A DNA stretch of 64,000 nucleotides. Source: Larix kaempferi. Taxonomy: Eukaryota; Streptophyta; Pinopsida; Pinales; Pinaceae. Each line of letters begins with the position of its first letter. The stretch's first letter is position 1. A program made the position numbers and the translations under genes. The notes under the pieces are model-generated. The model was given only the letters and a program-made list of their open reading frames with translations. It was not told the origin of the DNA and made no database searches. Positions 55,801-64,000 of this stretch are shown in pieces. The stretch covers positions 67,182,001 through 67,246,000 of the forward strand of contig BSBM01000361.1 of NCBI GenBank assembly GCA_027924585.1, read 5' to 3'.

Positions 55801-56110
55801 GTATCTGTAGATGTATCAGGTGGATACATTGTATGATCAGGTAGATCATGTATGTTGATATGTATCAGGTATGATAAGGTGGATCATGTATTTGTATATG
55901 TATCAGGTGGATACATTGTATGATCAGGTAGATCATGTATGATGATATGTATCAGGCAAATACTATGTATGCATCAGGTGGATGCATTGTATGATTAGGA
56001 TGATCATGGATGACGAGCTTCAGGATGTTGCTCCAGATGACATGCAACAGGATGATGCAGTGTTGATGATCAGGATGATCATGTGTACATCAGGATGATG
56101 TATGGTGAGT
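55801..56110. repeat. Diverged ATCAGGTGGAT repeats
   Basis: Irregular repeats of ATGTATCAGGTGGATACA and ATGATCAGGTAGATCATG, grading into CAGGATGATCATG words. They look like an older expansion of the same GGATCAT-rich unit as the preceding array. Confidence 0.75.
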
Positions 56111-56149
56111 ATCAGGTTGATACTCTGTGGCCATGGACAGGTTGTGCAG

Positions 56150-56570
56150 ATGAGCATGTAAGTAGACCTGGGAGATCTGGACAGGATGAAAAAGGCCTCA
56201 GATGCTCTTTCGAGGCATTTCTCTGGGAGGACATGTAAGTAGACTTGGGAGATTTGGATAGGATGAAAAAGGCCTTAGATGCTCTTTCGAGGAATTGTCC
56301 TATAGCATGTAAGTAGACCTGGGAGATCTGGACAGGATGAAAAAGGCCTCAGATGCTCTTTTGAGGCATTTCCATGACCACATGTAATCAGACCTGGAGA
56401 TCTAGACAGGATGAAAAAGGCCTCAGATGCTCTTTAGGGTTCTTGCTTGGCAAGACACCCTTTTAAGGTTTTGTCACTGTCACATGTAAAAGATCCTAGG
56501 AGATCCTATAGGTTGGAGTTGTGTACTCGTAACAGCCTGGGATGCTCTTTAGAGTTTTTGTGATGCATGT
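56150..56570. repeat. Tandem array, ~75-bp period, in the Copia 3' untranslated region
   Basis: Units starting CATGTAAGTAGACCTGGGAG at about 56155, 56232, 56306, 56381 (and a diverged one near 56482) share GGACAGGATGAAAAAGGCCT and CAGATGCTCTTT. Unrelated to the 56-bp array. Confidence 0.9.
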
Positions 56571-56798
56571 AATAAGTCTTGAGGATTCCACAGTATGGCC
56601 AGTGATGATGAAGACTTGCAGGTGGTGGGCCTACACTCAGTATGAAAAAGGACTTGCTTTGTAGAACTTCCTATGACGAGTAGATTCAGAGATTGACTGA
56701 GATAGCAGCAGTAGTGACGATGACAATGATTCGCTGATGATGATCCAGAGAAGAAGACTTGTGCTAGCAGATTTTTGTCGAGAAATACCTTCCTAGTT

Positions 56799-56807
56799 AA
56801 GAGGGAG
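56799..56807 (+). promoter_or_regulatory. Polypurine tract of the full Copia element
   Basis: AAGAGGGAG immediately before the TGTTGATG start of the 3' LTR. Confidence 0.85.
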
Positions 56808-57397
56808 TGTTGATGTATATGTAACTTCGGAATGTATTTCATCTATGTATATTGTACTCCTATAGAGATGTGTCATTCCTCTATAAGGAGGTGTCGTCAT
56901 TTGTATTGACAAGTGTCACAAGTGTTGTAACTTGCCGATGGGTTATTAGACCACCATGTGTGGGGTCAGCCCTGATTAAGTTAACCATGGGTTATTGTAC
57001 TAAGCTAGACAAGTTGGCCCCACAAGTTTATTGGGAAGTCAGGACAAGTATAAATAGAGATCTCCCGATCTCTATTTTGATCACTTCATATCTCACTCTA
57101 CATTACTCGGAAAGTGGTGCACATGTGAGGAGGAGGATCAACTGCTAGGAGGAGACTATCTCTGTGTACTTGGGTTGTACTTTGATTGTATCATTTGTCT
57201 ATCTATCTCTGAGGAAGTTGTGGGGTTTTTCACCTTAGGGTTTTCCCCACGGAAACTCTGTGTGTCTATTGTCTCTTATGTTTTCATCTTGTGATGATTG
57301 ATATGCTTGCTATGATTGATATGCATTGATATACTGTACATGTTATTCTCTTAGTAAAGATCCTAGAGTATATTGAATTAATGCTAAAAAATTAACA
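56808..57397 (+). repeat. 3' LTR of the full Copia element
   Basis: 590 bp, aligned with 50186-50764; an extra ~11 bases near 57180 (CTTTGATTGTA) mark the main indel. TATA at 57049-57057. Followed by the target duplication AACCT. Confidence 0.95.
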
Positions 57398-57402
57398 AAC
57401 CT

Positions 57403-58990
57403 TGGGCATGAGGTTCTTGATGAGGCAGAGAATCCATTATATCAAGTCTAAGGAAGTGAAAGTACTAGAAGGTAAAAGTGATCGATCAACTTCATATTTA
57501 AATTTAAATTCATTTGATGGTTTATTCAAGCAATAATGAAGAATCAAGAAGACAATAGGTGGGGATGATAAATGTCAATAAGTAGGTGGATAAGAACACA
57601 CATCAAGACATTTTTCAAAACCCAATAGAACAACAAGGGGCATGTTTTATAACATGCAATGAAGTTAGTTGATCTAAATAGATCTTGGTGCAGAATACCC
57701 TTGGCTACATAGAGATCCATCTAGTGGATGAAATTACCTATCATGGACAAGTGATGTAACTAACTTAGAAACCTATCATGGAAACATTACCTTACGGATA
57801 AAGGGGTAAATAAATTTGTTGGTCACTATTTTGCATCTGCAAAAGGGATGGTTAGATGTAGAGAAATCCACTATACTATTAAATACAAATAGAGATTCAA
57901 ATATTTAAAATTGTAACCATATATACCAATGACAAAGAAGCCCCCATGGTGAACAATAGTGGAATTTTCTTGCGATCTAAGTCACTAAGAACTAAATAAA
58001 GATCTATATTTATATAAATTCCTTTTAGCATTTGCTTGGTGACAAGCCTTAATTGAGTTTTATAATAGTCTATTGGTTTTCAACATTAAACCCATTCCAC
58101 TTACAATTCGCTAAGTCCTAATATTTTGCTGACTGTTCAATGAACCTTGCCAAAAGTATGTAGCCTATGTTATATTCTTGTAGACAACAATGAAGGATTG
58201 TGCCTAATAAGCATCATTATATCTAGACTAACAACCCCACATCTAAGATAAAATTCATAATCCTTCCAATTCCTATGATCACTTGTTTCATATGCTAATA
58301 CATTAATACCCTAAGGATTGTTTGTTGGAGTGTTGTGGTGTGCAAGATATACTATTCACCTAATTCCAACTTATGTTTGCACATTCACATATTTAGTCAT
58401 TTAAATTTATATTTGTTTCCTTAAAATTTTATACAAGTGACAAAATAAAGAGATGAATGTGTATGGTAAAAGTTTAAGAATACATAACAATCTACAAGAA
58501 CACTAAAGTTTGTCTACATGAGTATCCTAAAGTCAAATACACAATAATAAGTTTTATACATGTATCTCTCGCAGTGTGTGTAATGCACTCTTAATACCAC
58601 GCTAGTCTCTAGAGTTGAACTAGATCATTGTTAAAAATGTTCTCACCTTCCCAATCAATTCTAGATAAAAAAAAATCAAGATAATCATCCTACAGAGGAC
58701 AATAGGTTTTTTGGTTTAGATAAAAACTTTATGACCAAGAGCAAGAAGAAACATAAAAAGAACACAAGATGCACAACAAACAATGAAGACAAAGCATACA
58801 TAAATACATCCCTAAATACCAAACACACAACCCTTTTGAAGATAATTAGAAGGAAATGGACCTATTGGTTATTAAACTAGCCATTGAATTGAACACCTAA
58901 ATCTAGGAATAACCTCATGAAAAATTTCTAGAGAACTAATGAAGTTCTTGTCAAGATTTGGATGATGATGAGTGAATCGATATGAGTACA
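57403..58990. other. Non-coding stretch right of the Copia element
   Basis: No gene recognised; AT-rich, dense stops in all frames. Confidence 0.5.
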
Positions 58991-58999
58991 AGTGAAGTA

Positions 59000-59450
59000 T
59001 GTTCAACAAACATTGTGAAGTTTTAGGGCAGACTATTGGAAAGTGTATACCTTGAGAAGTTATCAGTCAAAGTCCAGACCTTATGAAGTATCTAGTGCAT
59101 AAGCCTTGTGAAGACTCTTGTGCATAAATTGTGTCGATTTCATGAAGATGACATTGTAGATATTATATGTTACAAACTTTGTGAAGATTTGAGTTACAGA
59201 ACTTATGAAGTATTTGATGTAGACTTTGTGAAAACTTTAGTGAATACCTTGTGAATATTTGAGAACAGATTTATTGCAGACCTTGAGAGAAGACTTAACA
59301 GTGCATACCTCATGAAAATTTGAGAACAAACCTCATGAAGTATTTGCTGTAGAATTTTTAAAGAACCAAGAGTAGACCTTTTGAAGATCTCAGAATAGAC
59401 CTTGTGAAGATTTGATGGTCCAGACCTTGTAAGAACTTTGGAACATATAA
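59000..59450. repeat. Irregular short repeats around ACCTTGTGAAGATTTGAG
   Basis: About fourteen degenerate copies of a ~20-base word (A(C/A)CTTGTGAAGATTTGAG, CTTATGAAGTATTTG) at 25-45-base spacing. Translated, it gives only stop-rich or biased short frames. Probably a decayed minisatellite. Confidence 0.65.
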
Positions 59451-60517
59451 CTGATTTTGTTACCTCTATTCAGTAAGGAATAAATGTTTGAGAAGCAACC
59501 AACAAAAATGCAAGAAAGACATGAAGCATAATATAGAAGTGCAACAGTGCATAAGAAATCCATGCTGCCTATAGGAAGGGATAATTTTAAGGACCCATAC
59601 TTATTTAAAACTATATAAACCTTGATGAATCTTATCAATTCTTAAAATGTCAACTATAAAATATTTGGCGATATTTTTCTAAAATTATTTCAATTTCTAA
59701 GGATTTTATATATTTTATATAATAATTTGGTGAATTTTAGAGTGAAAAATTTTTACCCCATCAAAATTGGGCGAAATGGGGCTTCAAAAAATGCAAATTG
59801 GAGAATCTTTTTTTGGAAAAAAACATGGAAAAATAGCCCATGGGCTAAATTTCGTCCCTAAAATTATCCTTTCCTATAGGTGATGTTGCTTATTCACCAT
59901 GAGCTAAAAACATGTTATATTTATATAAGTATACATTTCCAACAAACATAAGAAAATACTAGTGATGTATTGAGGAAGAGTTTGACAAGTCAATGACATT
60001 TGAATAATACCTTGGAACTCTTTGAAGCGGTAGATCTGTAATTTCAGTCATTACCATGCACATCTCAAGTTTATAGTATGTCCTTACCTACAAACACCAC
60101 AAAAGGATTTAAGTTAGTATAATGCCAAGTAATAAATATGTTAGAAAGAAAAAATGCTACTCAAATATGAAGTCAAGCCAACCCACTTGTTTATATCAAC
60201 GCTTTCCCATGGAAAATCCTGCCGACCAAATAACTATTATGTAGTGTCTTGTGTAAAATATTGCAAACCAAATAATAAAAACATGTCATTCATATACCAA
60301 AATATATAAAGAAAAAATATTATGCGAATGATATGGATTTATTGTTACCAATTAAGTGTGTTATCGAACAAAAAGCAACTAGAATTCCATATAACAGTCG
60401 TAGTGCTTCCCAATTCTTATTGAAGAAATGATTTGCAGCAATTCCTTCCTAGTTACCAACAACACACGGACAAATAGTAGCATTAAAAAGGTTAAAAATC
60501 GAAACATACACTCTACA
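59451..60517. other. Non-coding stretch
   Basis: No gene or clear repeat seen. A block around 59740-59860 (GGGCGAAATGGGGCTTC, then GCCCATGGGCTAAATTTCG) resembles phrases common in dead LTR elements but could not be assigned. Confidence 0.45.
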
Positions 60518-61690
60518 TGATCTCCAATAACTAACATCATTATTTTTTATTACTATAAAGAAGACGTACTTGAAGATTTGCCTAGACTTGTTAATTTCAC
60601 TGTTAAGTTTAATCTAAATGATAAACATAGAGGAACAATAAGTAAGAATATACAACATTACATGTGGAATAGAATGAATAGAGAAATTAAAACATCCACT
60701 ATACATGATATTTGTAAATTTTAATGCTATTAAAGCATTAACGACGAGATTCTACCTCAAATTAGAATTGCACTATCATGATTTCGACTTGTGGTTCTAC
60801 ACTTTCCATCTTCAAATTTACATAGTTTGTCTCAAAATTATGTTATGGCTACTGTAACTCTAGAAATTTAGATATCTCTCAAGATTTTGGTATTGTTCAA
60901 TGATTGGTATTACGAATGTAGTAGCATTAACATTAACAAAGACAACACTACATGATCTCCAATAACTAACATCATTATTTGTTCATTGCTATGAAGGAGA
61001 TGTACATGAAAATTTACTTGGACCTTTTGATTTCACTGTTAAGTTGAATCTAAATGATTAACAAAGAGGAACAATAATAACTATACAACACTTTATAGGA
61101 AATAGAATGAGTAGAGAACTTAAACAATCCACTCTACAGGATCTCCAATAACTAAGCTCATTATTTGTTCAAGAGACATATTTGAATATTTTACTGGACT
61201 TATTGATTTCACTGTTAAGTTAAATTTAAATTATAAACACAGAGGAATAGTAAGCTAGATACTCCACTTTATAGGAAATATAATTAGTAGAAAACTTAAA
61301 AAATCCACTCTACAACATCTCCATTCACTAATATCATTAGTTGTTCATTACTATACAGGAGATGTATTTGAAGATTTACCTAGACTTGTTGATTTCACTG
61401 TTAAGATGAATCTAAATGATAAACATAGAGGAACGATAAGAAAGATACAACACTTTATAGGGTAGAATGAGTAAAGAAATTAAAACATCCCTCCAATACC
61501 TAACATCATTCATTTGTTCATTGCTATAAAGGAGATGTACTTAAAGATATGCATGGACTTGTTGATTTCACTATTAAGTTGAATCTAAATGATAAACATA
61601 TAACTGATTTGAATGTTAAGTTGAATCTAGAGGCTATAAATTTGATTGAGGATATAAATGAAATATCTAAGTTCAGTGAGGACTTACATT
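60518..61690. repeat. Tandem array, ~180-bp period
   Basis: Five or so units with the landmark ATCTCCAATAACTAACATCA (or variants) near 60518, 60957, 61141, 61317 and 61490, each followed by GGAGATGTA(C/T)TTGAAGATTT, TTGATTTCACTGTTAAG and AATGATAAACATAGAGGAAC. The last three periods are about 175-187 bp; the first is longer, so one unit is degenerate. No open frame of note. Confidence 0.85.
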
Positions 61691-63058
61691 ACTGTAATAT
61701 TGCACAAACCGTTGTAATAACCTGAAAAGTAGGCAAAAGTCTACCTTCAAATAATATTGAAATGTGGGAAATCCAAATTCCCCAAAGAACCAGGAATGGT
61801 ATGATTATGAATTTCTTTAGTTAATGTTTTTCAAACCACTTCCTATACTTGTGATGTTCCATGAAGGTCATGTTTTGAAGAGTTAGGCTTTGAGGACATA
61901 AACCCTAGGATGGAAATGTAGACTTACAGGCTAGTGTTTATCTTGTATGCCATGTGCTTGTTTGATGCAAGATATCTAAGGTTTGTAAACCCTAAGAAAT
62001 ACAAGAGCACTAATGCGAAGACCTTGAGAATGGTGAGATGCTTTGTTTGGAGGACTTGGAGCTTGATGTGATGTCATGATTAATGGAGTTTGGAGAGATG
62101 CCTTTCTTGGGAACATGATGTGATGATGTACTTGGATGTTCACTTGTGTGATACGAATGATGAAGCAGCCAACTTTGGTTGTAATTGATTGCTTATAGCT
62201 AGGGGGAGTTGGTGGCTAGGGTTTGGAGAGCTTGAATTGTGCCAACTTTGTGAGAAAGCTATGGTATGTACTTCAACATTTTAATATATATGAAGTGTTC
62301 CAAGTTTCCAAACTATGCATTCTCATAAATTTGAATTTCAACTTATGTTATCTTCTTGATTGGGTAGATTCTATTATTGGTTGTGCACACTGATTTGACA
62401 TAACATAGAGTTGAAATGGTAAAGTGATTTATCACGTCTAGAAGATAAGGGATAGTATTTACTGCTATTATAATATTCCGTGATAAGACATTTCAGATCT
62501 GTTATATGCTTGGAAAGTGTTCCCTAAGGGTTGTAGCTTTGTGGTACTAAAGTACACTTGAATGATATGTATTGTATTGAGATGCTTTGTGAAATTGGGC
62601 CAAAGTTAAGTGAAATATTGTTGCTATAAATTCATATTTCAGATTTGGCCCCAAGGCTGAAAGTTCACAGGAAATAGATCCAGGAAACCTCAAGGTTGAG
62701 GTGAAATTTATGAAATTGCATTAAAATTTAAAAGTTATATTGATGAAATTTTTACATGGTATTAGATCTTATTGGGCGGAAATTTTATTCTTGTTGTTTT
62801 GAAGGCCAAATATTTCGGCTCGTGAACTTAGGAGTGGTTGTTTAATGGTGAAACCCTAATGTGCTTGAGATGAGAACTTGCACATGTGAAGGATTTGATG
62901 GGTTGAAACCTAGTTGATCTTGCGATCATAAGAGTGTGATCTCACCTATGATAGGTATTGAAGCTACTTCATTAATGGAAGGTATAAATACCTCATTGAG
63001 TTCATATTTGTTTCAAGAATAATTTAATATTCTCTACTGAACAAGGCCAACCATGTGA
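61691..63058. other. Non-coding stretch
   Basis: No gene recognised. Slightly less AT-rich than the array, with short frames only. Confidence 0.45.
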
Positions 63059-64000
63059 AGTGTTGGGCCTGGCCCAAGTGGGGCAAGTTTTGAACAAGTA
63101 TCCTATTTTTTTGGAACCTCAAAGCTAAGCGCAGCTCAACCAAAGTATTTTTGTTATTTTGTGTAAGTTTTGGGGATGTTGTGAAGTTGCGCGCAACATG
63201 GTATCAGGAAGCTGCGAAGATCGGTGCTGTGGGGATGCAGTACCGCGAAGTGTCTAGTCTACAAGGATCCAGCAGGGAAGAGTGTTGGACGAGGAAGATG
63301 GCACGTGTGTCAAATAGACCAATAGTGGTCTAATTTTGGTAAAGATGCTCCAGGTATGCCAAGCGGTGGGTAGGAGTGAATCATGAAGAAAGCGACTGGT
63401 CACACATACAGAAGATGCCACCACTTGTACCAGTCGCTCGAAGTCGTTAGAGGAAGAATGGCTCAGCGAAAGCGACCTGTTGGCACGCGTGCGACAGGAA
63501 GGCCGATAGCGACATGGGCATGCGCGAAGGGTAGGTCATGATGGAGGATTCGCTACCAGGCGCTAGCTAGCTCAATGAGCTGGAAACTGTAACCGTTTTT
63601 GGTAAACCTAAGGGTTTTTGGTCGCATATTGTAAAGACATGACCTACGGGCATGATCTATAAATAAGGCACAATTTTGTAAGGGAATTGCTACTCTTTAG
63701 TTTTGATTAAGCATAGACTATTGTAGAATCTGAAAGCTTAAAAGCCATTGTAAAGGCTCTGTAGCTGTGTGCGTAGAGACCTATCTTAGAGAGAAGAGAG
63801 TCCGCAGCTGAGTGCGCAGACTAGGAACAGTTGTACCCTTCCCATAAAGATCAATATAACAACCTTTCTTGTGGACGTAGCCTCCATCTAGGGGGTGAAC
63901 CATGCTAAATACTGTGTTATGTGATTGTTGTGTTTTTGATGACTGTTCATTTGCTTAGCTTGGAGGTTAATACTGAAGCATCTGTGATGTGATTGCTTTT
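63059..64000 (+). repeat. Probable partial LTR running off the right edge
   Basis: From a possible start TGTTGGGCCTGGCCC (63059) the composition becomes GC-richer. At 63658 there is TATAAATA, followed by a leader-like segment and, near 63871-63912, GTGGACGTAGCC and GGGTGAACCATGCTAA, a phrase typical of plant Copia LTRs and also present in the LTRs at 24696/29263. No end or partner copy lies in the window, so the boundaries are provisional. Confidence 0.45.
63658..63665 (+). promoter_or_regulatory. TATA box of the right-edge LTR
   Basis: TATAAATA preceded by GATC and followed by AGGCACAATTTTG, with the LTR-like phrase GTGGACGTAGCC about 210 bases downstream. Confidence 0.5.

Larger units (their letters stand above)
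50186..57397 (+). mobile_element. Full-length Copia LTR retrotransposon
   Basis: 7,212 bp with every structural landmark: LTRs of 579 and 590 bp (TGTTGATG...ATTAACA), target duplication AACCT at 50181-50185 and 57398-57402, primer site directly after the 5' LTR, polypurine tract directly before the 3' LTR, TATA boxes in both LTRs, and a Copia-order polyprotein. Seven in-frame stops and one frameshift make it non-autonomous. The LTRs are similar enough to align end to end by eye, differing chiefly by a short indel near 57180-57200 and scattered substitutions, so insertion is much younger than the nested block at 18-37 kb. The 1.4-kb 3' untranslated region is made of tandem repeats. Confidence 0.96.

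Noticed and set aside
63195-63215. Primer-site-like ATGGTATCAGGAAGC
   Set aside because: Resembles TGGTATCAGAGC preceded by CAACA, but the TATA and U5-like phrases come after it, not before, so it is not a primer site of the LTR seen here.

Overview
The window is plant nuclear DNA: AT-rich, full of LTR retrotransposons in different states of decay, with one intron-containing host gene. The plant assignment rests on a sugar transporter of the plant STP type with four exons, LTR elements primed by initiator tRNA-Met with plant-type Copia and Ty3/Gypsy proteins, and a poly(A)-binding-protein pseudogene. The density of old, nonsense-riddled elements suggests a large-genome seed plant, possibly a gymnosperm; that last step is inference.

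Layout. 1-9.0 kb: decayed low-copy DNA with a minus-strand poly(A)-binding-protein pseudogene (about 1.6-2.5 kb), several direct tandem duplications, a 254-bp-period array (4.05-4.92 kb) and an open RNase H domain left by a LINE-type element (6.04-6.53 kb). 9.25-12.48 kb: the only convincing intact host gene, an STP-type H+/monosaccharide symporter (515 aa, four exons, plus strand) whose promoter, leader and third intron all carry short tandem duplications. 13-14.2 kb: a run of small tandem repeats. 15.8-17.2 kb: a second, broken RNase H fragment and a tRNA-like SINE head.

18.4-37.1 kb: a nested retroelement block. Two 0.96-kb direct repeats with LTR-like ends bracket a minus-strand Ty3/Gypsy gag-protease pseudogene. 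Between them lie a plus-strand Copia pseudogene (20.7-24.6 kb, itself invaded by a 339-bp foldback hairpin) and a minus-strand Copia element with both LTRs (24.7-29.8 kb). 39.9-44.2 kb: a long, multiply frameshifted plus-strand reading tract of unknown family.

44.8-47.3 kb: the most interesting item, a compact LTR element with two ~300-bp LTRs, a perfect 5-bp target duplication, a 16-base initiator-tRNA primer site and, instead of gag-pol, one uninterrupted 351-codon coiled-coil ORF. 47.7-48.7 kb: an inverted fragment of the 18.4/36.2-kb LTR family, followed by about a dozen degenerate copies of a 14-bp perfect palindrome. 50.2-57.4 kb: a full-length Copia element with 5-bp target duplication, primer site, polypurine tract and TATA boxes, but with a polyprotein broken by seven in-frame stops and one frameshift; three families of tandem repeats fill its 3' untranslated region. 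57.4-64 kb: no genes seen, two tandem-repeat fields, and a probable truncated LTR running off the right edge.

All calls come from reading the sequence by eye; no alignment or database search was run.
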